Assembly: GCA_021234155.1 (NCBI GenBank)
Contig: JAJEKV010000059.1
Span: 4,821,629 to 4,885,628 of the forward strand
Direction: 5' to 3'
Source: Isoetes taiwanensis
Taxonomy: Eukaryota > Streptophyta > Lycopodiopsida > Isoetales > Isoetaceae
Length of the DNA: 64,000 nucleotides
The translations under genes and the position numbers were made by a program. Positions 43,128 through 54,313 of this stretch are shown here, piece after piece (position 1 is the first letter of the stretch; each line of letters starts with the position of its first letter). The notes beneath the pieces were generated by a model that was not told where the DNA came from, did no database searches, and worked only from the letters and a program-made list of their open reading frames with translations.

Positions 43128-44337
43128 TCAAGGAATTCCATCCACCTCCTTTGCCTTAAGTTGAGGGTGGCTGGGTGAAAAAGATCTTGAAGGCTCAGGT
43201 GATCGGTATCCAAGCTGAAACTTCCTTCCCGACAAATAATGCCTCCATATCCTCAATGCCACGACAATGGCTAGCAGCTCCTGATCATGGGTTGGGTAAG
43301 CGTTGCTCTCGGCGTCGTTCATCTTCTTTGAGTCGTGGCTACCCTTCCTTCTTGCATCAAGACTGCCCCTTTGCTATCTTGCTTGCATCTGTTGCTATCA
43401 ACTTATCCTTACTCGGATCCGGAGAACAAACCTTTGGTGCTTTGTTGTTAAAGCCTCTTTAAGCTTCTCAAAAGAAGCTTGGACTTTCTAACCAATGGCT
43501 AGCCCAATCCTTAATCTTCTTGGCCTTAGTGAGGTCAGAGCGGAGGGGCGCCCACTTAGCAAAGTCCTTCCACGAACTTTCTATAGTATCCCTTGGCCCG
43601 AGAAAGCTTCTTATTACTGCCACATTCCTTGGAGCTGGCCAATCAACTATTGCCTCAATCTTAGATGGATGCAGTGGAGATTCCCTCGGATGTTACTACA
43701 TGCCCCAAATACTCCACCGGCCTGTTGCAAAGTGGCACTTAGAGAGCTTCCCATACAACCGATGACGTCTCAACTTCTCCAACACTTTCCTGAGATGCTG
43801 ACAATGCTCTTCAAGGGACTTGCTGTAGATTAGGATGTCGTCGAAGAAGACAATAACAAACTCATCCAAGAAGTCTCTGAAGATATCGTTCATGAGGCGC
43901 ATAAACATTGCGGGAGCGTTGGACAATCCAAAGGGCATTACTGTAAACTCAAAATGACCATACCGCGTTCTGAAAGCAGTCTTATGGATGTCCTCTTCCT
44001 TTATTCTTATCTGATGGTATCCTGATCTTAAATCAATCTTAGAGAATACCTTTGCTCCTTGTAGCTGATCCATTAGGTCATCCGCCCTTGGCAATGCATA
44101 CTTATTCTTTATCGTCTGCTTATTGAGCTGGCGATAGTCTATGCACATTCTTAAGCTCCCATCTTTCTTCTTTACAAAGAGTATAGGTGCCCCAAAAGGA
44201 GATACACTTGCTCTTATAAAGCCAAGCTCAAGCAATTCCTGAAGCTGCTTCTTGAGCTCAATCAATTCTGGGGTGCTCATTCTATATAAGCCTTCTTGGT
44301 AGGCCATGCGGAGCCAATGTGATCTCACATTCCACAC
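43128..44337 (-). pseudogene. pol: gypsy reverse transcriptase and RNase H
   Basis: The 213-codon frame 44337-43696 contains [67 protein letters not shown] and the catalytic [12 protein letters not shown]. The usual residue before DD is often Ile or Leu; here it is Phe. RNase H follows in broken frames, ending with ESNAYPTHDQELLAIV (43310-43260). RT makes the cDNA and RNase H removes the RNA strand. Confidence 0.88.
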
Positions 44338-44960
44338 CCCCTATAAGGTGGCGGTGCGGTTTCATCCGGAAATACATCCTTGAACTCTGAAATAAGCCTT
44401 GCTATCTGCCTGGGCAGCTGATTTCCCTTTGTGTCACTTCCATCCTGCTTGCCTGGCTCAACTGATTCCATCCTCAAGATGTAATCCACCTTATTCCTTT
44501 CTATACTCTTCCTTAGCTGCTTCAAAAGAAATACCTTTGCATGGGAGAATCTAGCTTCTTACCTTTGACTATCAACTTGTTGCCGTCGGTGCCGTCATGG
44601 TGACTTCATTCGGTCACAATCAATTCTTGCTTTAAGTGGCTTCAAAATTCCATCCCCACAATAAGATCATACCTTCCAATATCCATGACTTACGCTCCCA
44701 TCGGCCATTTAGCCCCACTAAGGTCTATGTCAAAGATGATTCTCCTCCCCTTAGTGTGCGGATGGCGCCGTTTACATAGCTCTTGGCCTTGGCTTAGACT
44801 TCAATACCTTGTTCTTCATTAGAGCGTGCCAATCTAGGAGATGCAAAATTATGAGAGCTACACTGTATCTATGAGGACTACATATGGCTTACTATCTATG
44901 ATTCCCTCGGCCGCAATGACCGTTGGTGATTCTCTATATCACGACTCAATGTTTGCACAT
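44338..44960 (-). pseudogene. pol: gypsy protease region, degraded
   Basis: Between the zinc knuckle and RT the minus strand has a short VLIDT peptide near 44880, followed in another frame by HNFASPRLA, the DTG(S)SHNF-type active site of gypsy aspartic proteases. The frame is lost several times, so only the position and this motif support the call. Confidence 0.5.
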
Positions 44961-44999
44961 ATGTGACCTCACCATCTATGAAGTCACAGGCCTCCTGGC

Positions 45000-45870
45000 A
45001 TTCATCGTCCTAAATCCGCTTCGCTTGGGGAGTCCCAATCCATAAGCTCTGCCAAAATTTTTGCATGTGAATGGGCAATCATGTGATACAGTGCCACGGC
45101 TGGAAGCACACGAAGCATAACTTCTTCTCAATGCATTCCTGTCTCTTTTCCTTGTTGTTTGTCTAGGAGGCGGCTTAAGAGCACTTCCCACGATGCGTTA
45201 CGTGGCTTCACGGTCCCCAAAAGCTTTGCTCTTATCCTTACCTTCTTCTTGGCTCCACGATGGTGTAGGCTGGCGATTGCTTACTACGATATTGTCCCCG
45301 TCGACATCACCTGAACTCTTACCCCGAAGGTTGATTGCTTCTCTGCTTTGGAGTTCTTTGGTGCCTCCTCCAAACTTATAGCTTTATCTTGGCCTCTGCA
45401 AATCCCGACCTTGGGTTGATTGCTCTAACAAACCTCTTGATATTCTTTGTTCAACCCCTCAATATAGGTGTCCTTTGCTTGCCTTTACGATACTCCGGGA
45501 CATGAAGTCTAAGTCTCATGAATTCTTGGTATACTTAGCCAGCGATAAGGTACCTGATTCAACTTTGTAAAAGCTGCTTGAATCTCTACTAGTATGAGAC
45601 CTCGGCACATAGTGCTTCGCGGAAAGCCTTCTTTGAAGGTCTTAAACACCGCAATTATTCCTCTTGACTTGTTGGACTTAGCATATCCCTTCCACCCGGA
45701 TCCTTGCGGTCCAATAAGGTTAGCTGTAACAACTTTCCCTATGTCCTTGTCCTTCATCTGGTATGAGTTGCCAAATTCTTCCATTTCATCAAGCCATGCT
45801 TCAGCCTCCATGCACGATCTGTCTTTCCACAAAAGCGGCCCGGCTTCCTTGTCTTCCACACATTGCTCAT
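45000..45870 (-). pseudogene. gag: gypsy gag with zinc knuckle
   Basis: The frame 45859-45509 shows the retrotransposon gag core: AEAWLDEMEEFGNSYQMKDK, VVTANLIGPQGSGWKGYAK, then a VFKTFKEGF block and QAAFTKLNQ. A CCHC knuckle is split by a frame change near 45110 (LCFVC in one frame, SHDCP in the next). A short basic region precedes the core. Gag would form the particle and package RNA. Confidence 0.75.
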
Positions 45871-46339
45871 AGCACTATCCACCTTTTCGATAGTCATCCG
45901 TCTTTCTTGCCCTTTTTCTTGCCTTAGGTGTGTCCGGACTCCTTTGCCGGGAGCTAGAGGCGTCGTCCTTTGGAAGAACTATCGATGGCTGGAACTAGAT
46001 GATGATGGACTCTGGTTCTCCTTCTTAGTCTCTTGTCCCCAGCGTTGCGTGGTTGCCCTCCCCTTCTTCTTGAGGGACTTCGTCACCACCGGAACACAAG
46101 GTGGAGGCGGAGGACCATCTTCTGTGCATTCATGAGAGGTGTCGCCCGGTTGATGAGGTGTTGCATCGATTCCTCATCTGTACCAACCTTGCATTAAGCG
46201 CCTCTGGTGACATATCTGCTCAAAGTCTTCACGCTCTCTGCCCGAACAAGTTCCTTGGTACCCAATTAGTGGTCGGTCTTTGGTCCCGAGACCACCGCAC
46301 CGGAGTTCCTTCTTTGCAAGTATTGGTCATTATCGTGTT

Positions 46340-46545
46340 ATTAAGTTAAACCAATGATCATTTTTGCTTACAATTAAATTGTTGTTAGCCACGAAAGAAA
46401 TCATATGAAAACTTCATTTATAAGTCAACATCATAGTAGTACATTAATTAGTATATAGGAATACATTTAATAGACTTCATGATAATACTTAAGAAAAATT
46501 ACAATATACTTAAATCTTATGAGACAATTCTTCCATCAATGATGT
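46340..46545. other. AT-rich spacer inside the gypsy element
   Basis: A 200-base AT-rich block between ORF2 and gag, with no frame. It interrupts otherwise GC-rich element sequence. Confidence 0.4.
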
Positions 46546-48060
46546 CGCTTGAAGAAGTTCTTGATTTTCTTGTATCTTTGTGCCCTTTCCCATGTTACTG
46601 CGATATTCTCGGCGCCCGACCCTCCCTCTAATGCTCTTGCCACCGTGGTCTTTGGTAGTTACAGTGCGATTGCCGCTACCAGCGACAAGTGCGCATCTCC
46701 GAGGTGGCCCCTTGCGAAGTCGAGGCGTGAAGTGCTCTTTGCTCTCTTAAAAAGAGTATAACATGGTCCATTCCGATATCTATCTTGGCGTCTTTGCCCA
46801 AACCACCGTAAAGCTATAAGGGCGCTCGATTCTTCACCTCTTGGGCTGAACTCCTTGTGAAAGACTATCATCGACCTTGGCTAAGGGCCGGAAGATAGTA
46901 CACGAGTGATTTACCCTATGTGGCCCGTGGCTCGGTGCCTCTCACCTTGCCGCCTTTTGCCCAAATGATATCTATTGCTGTAAGATCTTCGTGGTCCCTC
47001 CACATTGTTGCTGCGTTTTCTAGATTAATGCTACTAGATGCCTCGCGCATGCTCATGGAGCGGACTGGTCGGCTCGAACTTGGGCCCCTTCCCGGCTTGT
47101 ACAACCTGCTTTGGATCTCCTGAAATTCCTCCTCTGGAATGTCGGGTTGCTGTTGCTGAAACATCTGCCTTATCTGCTGGTATGCTTGGATATCCGACAT
47201 GGTTTCCCCTGCGTAGGAATGTCGCTCGGCTACCTCCCTCGGGATCTCCTGATAGGAGTAGTCGATGAAGTCGCTACCCTGTTCCTGTGCCATTAGTCCT
47301 AGGAGCTCGTCTATCCGGAGGTTCTCCTCTTGGCAATAGGGAAGGTTAAGGACGTCGGTGGCGAATATATACTCCTCTCCGTCAATGATCACTGGGGTGA
47401 GGGCCGTGATACCTATTGGCGGTTCGAAGTCTCGCCTTAGCCCCTCGTGTTGCTGAGCTATACGCCTCTCCATCCTTCTTGCCTCGCTTATCTCCCAGCT
47501 TGGGTTCTCTTCCTCTTCTTCCTCATAGTCACCTTTCGTCTGCCCGGTCTAGGTGTTTACGATGTAGACCCATGGTATTAGTATTCTTGTTGTTTTCGAT
47601 CTCGAGGATACCTATCTGCTGCCTTGAGTGTCGAGAGGAGCTAAATCCAAGGGGTTGAATGGGCGGGCTCGCTGGTTGGTTGGCCCGCTCTATCTTTGCA
47701 TGAACAAGGCTAAAAGGCTGCCTGGTTTGAGGGCGTACCTATGCCTATGATGCTTACAGGTCATGTAGTCTGGCATGTTTCTGGTTCTATCCCACAACCT
47801 ACTCTTGCCCCTGGATCCCCCACCTACGGCTTGGGCAAGGGTGTCTAAGGAGACCCATTTCCCCCCCCCTAGGTGGCAAGCTGACCTCCCCGGGTGAAAT
47901 GAGCTGATCATATTGACAAATGATGTCGATGTAGTAAGGAGTTCTGGTTGGGGTGGCGTGGAGATCAAAGAGATGATCAAAGACATGAAAGGCTTGCTCG
48001 GCGGGAAAAATCCGCGAATGTGATTGGAATCATTGTACCATCTAACAAAGTTTGATGGTG
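46545..48060 (-). pseudogene. ORF2 of the gypsy element, function unknown
   Basis: Minus-strand fragments. A part starting near 48060 (MAPSNFVRWYNDSNHIRGFF, then GKWVSLDTLAQAVGGG) is followed by an intact 185-codon frame 47473-46916, rich in Glu/Gln, with GITALTPVIIDGEEYIFATD and QIRQMFQQQQPDIPEEEF. A basic, Arg-rich end follows in other frames to about 46550. It matches no gag, envelope or enzyme pattern that I know. It could be an extended gag N-terminus or an additional gene. Position between the histone-like ORF and gag is what makes it element-encoded. Confidence 0.45.
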
Positions 48061-48099
48061 CCATTGAGCAGAGATGGCTGTGAAAAATGGCTGATGGAA

Positions 48100-48755
48100 A
48101 CAAGTAGGGAGCTAGAAAATCGCTAAAGGGGCTGGGAGCACTTTTGATGGGGAGAAAATGACAAATGAGGCCCCTTTTTATAGACTAGGGGTGCCTCGGG
48201 TTCCGTGCACAAAGGCTCTTGATGGGAAAGACTCCAAATCTATGGCCTTGGGTGTCCAAATGAGCTACCATGAAGTGCAATCCTAAACAAAACAAGGCAA
48301 GAAACACTACATGGCAGTTTGTTGGGTCAAATTTGGTCAAGCTAGGCAAGTTACTGAAAATCGGGTGGCGTCGGCGGATGATGGGGTCTCGGGCGCGAGC
48401 GCGCGATTCGGCCACGGGACCCGATTTCGGGTTGATTCAACCTTTAGGAAAAAATTTTAGGGTGTTAGAAGATCCTAATTTGACTTTCTAGCATGATTCT
48501 GACTTAATTAGCAACTTGTATTACTTAATTTGGACATGAATTAGCTAAAATTTGGCGAAATCGGGTGGCGTCGCGGATGGAATCTGCGTCGCGGGCGCAG
48601 GCGCATTCGGCGCGACGGGACCCGATTTCGGTTCCTTTTTAAAAAATTTTTTTCTAATTTCCTTTTCCTATTTAATTACTTAAACATGTTTTTACACCTA
48701 CTTTATATTTATTGCACAGTTTTACACAAAACTTTATATTTATAGGAAAATAATT
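48100..48755. other. Spacer between the histone-like ORF and ORF2
   Basis: Contains two similar blocks with GAAAATCGGGTGGCGTCGGC and GCGAAATCGGGTGGCGTCGC (about 48355 and 48555), each followed by CGGGACCCGATTTCGG, and an AT-rich run 48640-48780. No gene is supported. Confidence 0.5.
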
Positions 48756-48758
48756 ACA

Positions 48759-49838
48759 TTAGTTTGACAAAATTGCATCCTCAAAGGCGTTCCTTGCGGA
48801 TCGGCGGCGCGTAAGTGGATGTCCTTGGGCATGAGGGTCACCCTCTTGGCGTGGATCGTAGCCTTGAGGTTCCCTTCTTCGAACAAGCTGGGTGAGCTCG
48901 GCCTCGGTGACCACTTGCAATACCGAGTTGTAAGGGGCGTCACCCTATAGTCGGTGGCGTACTCCGCCATCACCTCCGCTGAGCCGCTCAAGCGGGCGCC
49001 TTCCTAATCGGAAGATTAGTGCCTTTGTTGAAAGTGCTTAATCTCCCGGCTTCGGGCGTCGCGGGGAATTAGGTCCATGGTGGACCTTCTTGGGCTTCTC
49101 GGGCTGTGGCGGGCTTGCGGCTTGGGCAATTTCTTTGGCGGCGGCCCCCTCCCTTGTCCATTTGGGCGTTCGCCCGGCAATACCAATCATTATACCTCGT
49201 CCGCAAACTGAAGGTATTCTTAGTATGCCTTAGTAGTGGGTAAAGCGGTCCTCCTTCAAGGCGAAGGCTCGCTCGCCCGCCTTCTGCTTCTTTACCACCT
49301 TAGGTGGCTCGGGCCACACTGGATAAGGTGGTCTTGGTTCTGCCCCTTCCTCCTGTTCTTCTTCCTCCTCCTCCACTTCTTCCACCTGCTCCTCCTCCCG
49401 TGGGCTCTCCTCGATAATGACGGTTGGCGGGGACCCGTCGTTCCTTCTTTTTGTCCTCGCTCCTGGCTGCGCCGCAACTCCTCCTCACGCTCCCTCTTCC
49501 TCCTGGCTGCCCTCTCCTCTGGCCACTCAGTGACCTTCTCCTTGCCCTTTTTCTTGGGCACCGAAGGCCCCGCTTCGTCCACCTGCTGCTGGACTTGCTC
49601 TTCCTCCTCCTCTTCCACTTCGGTGTCTGTGGCCCCGAAGTGGCGTGACTCGCCGGTTCTTTGTGTCCCCGCCGACGAGGGGCTGCTCTCGGCATCGTGG
49701 TACGACTCGTCGGCTCTTTGCTTCTTCTGGCTGGTAGGGGGGCTCCTCTTCCCCCCCTTCTTGGGCCGTGGGTGCTCCGGTATTTTCTTCACATGGCGTC
49801 CCCATTGCTAGGTTCGCCATCGAGTGTGGGGCTGTCAC
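48759..49838 (-). pseudogene. Histone H3-fold protein encoded inside the gypsy element
   Basis: Reading down the minus strand from about 49838: a long low-complexity N-terminal part (EVEEEEEEQVQQQVDEAG, then KKKGKEKV and an Arg/Glu-rich helix), then a Lys/Pro stretch (PEKPKKVHHGPN). The histone H3 core follows: REIKHFQQ (49048-49025, alpha-N), TNLPIRKAP, EVMAEYATDYRVTP (alpha-1), YNSVLQVVTEAELTQL (alpha-2) and NLKATIHAKRVTLMPKDIHL (48871-48812, loop 2 and alpha-3), ending ARNAFEDAILSN and TAA at 48761. Order and spacing match H3, while the N-tail is replaced by a long charged extension. The core needs about four single-base frame corrections. It begins some 590 bases after the primer-binding site. 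Family call is strong; function as a chromatin or targeting protein is inference. Confidence 0.8.
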
Positions 49839-49876
49839 GGCTTCCTGTAGGTCTGTTTGGTCACGGCCATACTTAA

Positions 49877-50413
49877 CGGTCTAAAACGGGGTGGGGATAG
49901 GCGGTCAAGAGAGGTGGAGGTGTAGGGTTGGAGAGAAAATGAGGTGTCGGGGATATTTAAAGAGGAGGGTCCTTAGAATATTCTCCTATCATCATTACCC
50001 CTATTTATTAGCCCCCTTATTAATTACACCCTATTTAATAGTTATTTAATTATTAAAATATATACTAAAATTCGTATTATACACCTTAATTTTCAATTTT
50101 CCTAATGGTTTGAGGTGTTAATTATGGATTTGCGCCATTTTTTTCACACAGGTCTCCGATTGGCATGATTCTTGACCCATTTTAGGTGAAATTTGATGCA
50201 GATGCATAATTTTCACTTCAAATTTACTAGAAGATGAGTTTGACTCACTCAAACCTTCGTCTAACACTTAACCTAAATCGACCCACTACCTAGGGAAAAA
50301 ATTTTTCCCCATTTCATGATTCGATGGTGGAAATGTTCATTTCACACCTCTATAGGCCTGTTAGACTACTTCATGGTTATGGTCGGTGCTAGTTCTTGGT
50401 CAACCAAGAACAT
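49877..50413 (-). other. Leader of the gypsy element
   Basis: Untranslated sequence between the primer-binding site and the first ORF, AT-rich at 49980-50110. No motif is recognised. Confidence 0.5.
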
Positions 50414-50426
50414 GGCTCTGATACCA
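50414..50426 (-). promoter_or_regulatory. Primer-binding site of the gypsy element, initiator tRNA-Met
   Basis: The minus strand reads TGGTATCAGAGCC one base inside the 5' LTR, the same primer type as the copia element. Confidence 0.92.
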
Positions 50427-50427
50427 T

Positions 50428-52069
50428 TGTGGCGCTCCCCGCTAAACATCACGGCCCAGTAGTACACTTTCAGCGCAATCCCCCATCCCGGCTCAACAAC
50501 CCGCGGGCCCTTAAATCACCCCCGCTTTCTGGGGTGACCCTTAGTGCGGGAGGGGAATCTGAAGGTGTCTTGCGGCGCCCTTCCCCTATGGGCTCCTATA
50601 GCAGGCGATAACCGCGAGGAACTAGCATCAAACATATACAAATACTACCCAGGGGGTAGTGCATCACACATATACCAATGCAAAGATGATAATCATGAAC
50701 CATAAAACATGAGAGCTCCTACCCGGTTCCGGACTCATAAGGAGGATGACTGACTAGCTAGGCCTCAAGATAGAAGCGGACCGAGTCATGGCAATGGCGG
50801 GGCTGGCCTCGGCTGCTAATGGCTAGGGTCGACCACTCCATCCGCCCCTCCCACATGCATACTTTGCGGATGGGCTAGATCGCTCAGCCGGGACTCTAGC
50901 CTTCGGATCTGCAATCCCACGGTATCACCCATCGGGACTACTCCAGTTGCATCTCCCCGGTCCGATGAGGCGGGAAGGGTTGCATCTCCCCTTCCCGGGG
51001 TCTAGAGGTGCCGTGGGCGGCTAGAAATCGTGGCGACACCGCGATTCGTACCGGACCGAACCCCCAAAGCGAGCCAAGCCATCACTTGCAGCTCTCGAGG
51101 CGAGGAACAACACCATTGCCCGGGAGGTGTCGGACCCATGCTTTCGGCCCACCGCGAAGTGACCGACCATAAGCCTAGCCCACTCACGGGATCCCCTCAA
51201 GCCCCCACTTTCGGGGATCCTCCCTCCACATTCCCTCTAGCCCCAAGACTGGTCTTTGAGTCATGTCATAGCCTCAATAGTCCGGTGGGCTCCTACATGA
51301 CAGCCGCATCTAATAGGAACTAAGGGATCTACTCTAGGAGCATACTACATATGGCCTAGGTCTCTACCCCCCTTCCCAATACAAGAGGAGCAAACAAGAT
51401 CAACCAACCTCCATAATCATCATATCATGAGAATAATCATAAGAAGAACATCTTAACCTAATCATACAAATCTAACTAATAGTTAGGGTTCCTTGATTAG
51501 GGTTCAAGATGTTGAATATGGGCTCTAGGATGGCTCTACTCTAGATACAAGATACTAGCATATCTGGAATGCTAATTCCAGATAAGCTATCACAACTACT
51601 ATCCTACATACACCTCCCCGATGCTCTCCCTCGGATCAAATGCGCCTCCATGGTCTTGACTCACAAGCTGCTTTGCTCCTACTCCAAGGACGAGGTCTAC
51701 CTATTTGGCTCTTTGCACCAGCCTATGCCACAACAAGCCGCGTTGAAGCGGGGTTTTTGAACGAGTGGGTGAGTCTCTGGGTGCTAGGGCTGGAAAAAGG
51801 TCTAGGGTTAGGGTTTATGCCTATATAAGTTAGGTCCACCTAGGATGCCACGTGGCACCAATCGGGTGAGTTCTGTGTGGCGGGTGCCCCAATGGGTTAA
51901 GGCCACGTGGATAATGGTCTAACCCATGGTTGGCTAAGTTATGAGAATAACTTGGCCATGCCCCCCTCGTGCCACAACCTATGGTATACAAGGCTATGAA
52001 GATAGACTTGTATAGTGACGGATCTAGGAATATACGTATTTATGGCGTATATTCCCCTGGACCGTCACA
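50428..52069 (-). repeat. 5' LTR of the gypsy element
   Basis: Borders TGTGGCGCTC and GACCGTCACA on the plus strand. The block 51780-52069 is almost identical to 40360-40649, while GC-rich blocks differ. A TATA-like ACTTATATAGGC lies on the minus strand near 51825. Confidence 0.92.
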
Positions 52070-52075
52070 ATAAGA
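52070..52075 (-). mobile_element. Last bases of the third Helitron after the gypsy insertion
   Basis: ATAAG repeats the target duplication and the following A completes the TC 5' end (minus strand); T at 52076 is the host base of the A|T insertion site. Confidence 0.75.
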
Positions 52076-54313
52076 TAGGATAGGATAGGATGCTTTGGTT
52101 GTAATTCATTTTTGCTATTCCTATTCAGGATAGCATTTGTCAGTCTGAATTTTGCCATCAATACAAATGAGGCGTGCATAAGAAATTGTACAATTGCAAT
52201 AACTTCATGGCTAAGAAATTTGCGGCAGGTGGAGCATTCTATGACTGAATGAAGAAGAATTTGCAAGCTTCTCAAGTCGTTGGGGCATGGAAATTTCCTT
52301 TGTGGCAGATGCCTGACACATTTACATGATATATTGAGCATAGAATTGCCATGTTACCTGCGGCAGCGAATATGGATCAATGTCTAGGAATTCTTTGAGA
52401 GGGGCAGGCCACCTATGGTACACGCCTTCTATTTAATTTTTGCTTTGTTGCATTTAGCATGAACATGAGCAGCATGTTGAGTCATTGTATTCATGGTAGT
52501 TTTTTGTGTTTTCTGGTTGCAATTATTAATTCTTACTGCTTCTCCTATTCCTATCATGTAATGTTTGGAGCAAATCATATTCCTAAGGTACTTGGTTTTG
52601 TCCAAATGTTAGTCCATATCATATGCATTCAAATTTTTATCATCTGTATTTAAATTTTTACCAACCTTTTGCTAACAAACTGTTGAGCATTTTTTGTATT
52701 GGGATAGGTCAGGCTAATTCTTTAGTTGAGGATCACACTCAGGTAATGATTTTAAGGTATTTCATAGCAGGAATATAATAGGAACATTTCTCATAATTGT
52801 AGTTTTCTTCTTTGTATTATCGAAGCAGGTCAGTTTCAGAGTCTGCATTGCATTCCTCTTTTTCAAAGATTAGAAATGGAAAGTTTTGGTGCCATTGTCT
52901 GCCAAATGATTCGTTGATGCAGAGGGCAGCTTTTGCATTATTTGTAAGCTCTGTTTCATGATTTTCCATTTGAACATATATGTTATTTGAGCTTTTGATT
53001 TAATGGCATTATTTACGAGCTTATTATATAGAACAATAATATTTTCACGTAAAGTTGAAGAGACTTGCTATGGTCATTGCTTTCTCATTCCTCTAACATA
53101 ATAAATTGGCAGCTTATAGCCATTTGGTTTGCTGCTATACGACTCTAAGGACAAGCAGGTCAAATTGCCATTGATTAATAAAAGCCCCTGCTTGAATTGA
53201 CGTTTGGCAGCTTAACGTTTCTATGGGCCTTACAGCTTTATTTCACCTTTTGTTTTTGTGCATTCTTCAGGGTTTAACATTTAATCTTTTAGCATTTGTA
53301 ATGGCAGATCCATTTGCTGTGCGGCAATTGTTATCTAAATATATGTTTCAACTAGCAGCATATATTGATCATGGCTGTTTTTCCGTCTGTCATAATATCA
53401 AAAGAATGGATCAATTCGTTGCATACAAATGTAAATCCCATAAAGTGACACGCTACCTATCATGTGGATTCTATTATTTTATGTCCATCTCTATCATCGT
53501 GATTGCATTCTACATTTTATTCTCGATGTTCCAAAACTTCCGTATCGTATGGCGTTGGCGATCCTGAGTTGTTTGACATTTTATTCTGATGTTCACAAAA
53601 AGGATTTTAAGAAGCCAAGGACTGTAAGGTTAAACCACAATACTCATTAGGATGTCCAAAAGTAGTTTAGCCCATGTATGTCCGTACAAGATTTTTTTTT
53701 GTCTAACATATCATAGATGATCATGTGATTTCTGAAACAATGGCAAGATAAAATATTGTTCATGAGATGATGTTCACAAAAAGGATTTGAGAAGCCAAGG
53801 ACTGCAAGGTTAAACCACAGCATTCGTTGGGATGTCCAAAAGTAGCTTAGCCCATGTATGCCCGTACAAGGTATAGAAGCAGAAACTCCAAACGATATTT
53901 GACAAACTACATTATCCGTAAGTAAACTAAAAATGAGGAGACCTTTCAACGATTAATCCGTCCAAAATGACAAGACTCTTTTCACCATTAATTTCTAGCT
54001 CAGAAGGTAAATAATAATCAGCGGTCTCTAATGCAATCAGTCATGTAACCATTTCAAGTAAGTATATCTCATATTAATGTGTACAAATTCCTTCAGAAAT
54101 TTTTGGGGCTTTGGGCTTTAAAAACCTTCATTCAGTTTGGCAATTCACTGTTTAGATGAGTTGCATTTGAGATAACAAATCATGTTGCTTTATTTTAAGC
54201 GTTTTTCTCCTCAATGTTTCTCATCTAACTTGCGGCAGTTATGATGTCTGGCAGACCTGGTTCTATATTTCGCTCTGGCACAGGTTGTTCAGCTAACCTA
54301 ACGTTCTTAGAAA
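52076..54313 (+). other. Non-repeat region with possible exons
   Basis: AT-rich with intron-like character. On the plus strand, short segments bordered by AG and GT occur: one near 52707-52742 (GQANSLVEDHTQ, then GTAATG) and one from about 52830 to 52950 (SALHSSFSKIRNGKFWCHC). A 114-codon frame at 53223-53567 follows TTCTTCAG and ends in a hydrophobic segment. These may be exons of one host gene hit by the insertions, but they cannot be joined with confidence. Confidence 0.3.
53588..53870. repeat. About 103-bp direct repeat (two copies)
   Basis: 53588-53690 and 53769-53870 both begin GATGTTCACAAAAAGGATTT and end ATGTATG(T/C)CCGTACAAG, with about 10 differences. The period is 181 bases. Confidence 0.85.

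Larger units (their letters stand above)
39005..52069 (-). mobile_element. Ty3/gypsy chromovirus, 13 kb, carrying a histone H3-like ORF
   Basis: A complete minus-strand element: LTRs of 1642 (5') and 1645 (3') bases, tRNA-iMet primer-binding site, an extra histone-fold ORF, an ORF of unknown function, gag, protease, RT, RNase H, integrase with a chromodomain-like tail, and polypurine tract. The target duplication ATAAG is perfect (39000-39004 and 52070-52074). Domain order RT before integrase marks Ty3/gypsy. All coding parts are frame-broken. It sits inside the terminus of the third Helitron, so it is younger than that unit. The internal region before gag (about 4.5 kb) is unusually long. 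Confidence 0.92.

Noticed and set aside
49236-49811. 191-codon plus-strand frame opposite the histone-like ORF
   Set aside because: Leu/Ser/Phe-rich shadow of the charged N-terminal region on the minus strand; no domain.
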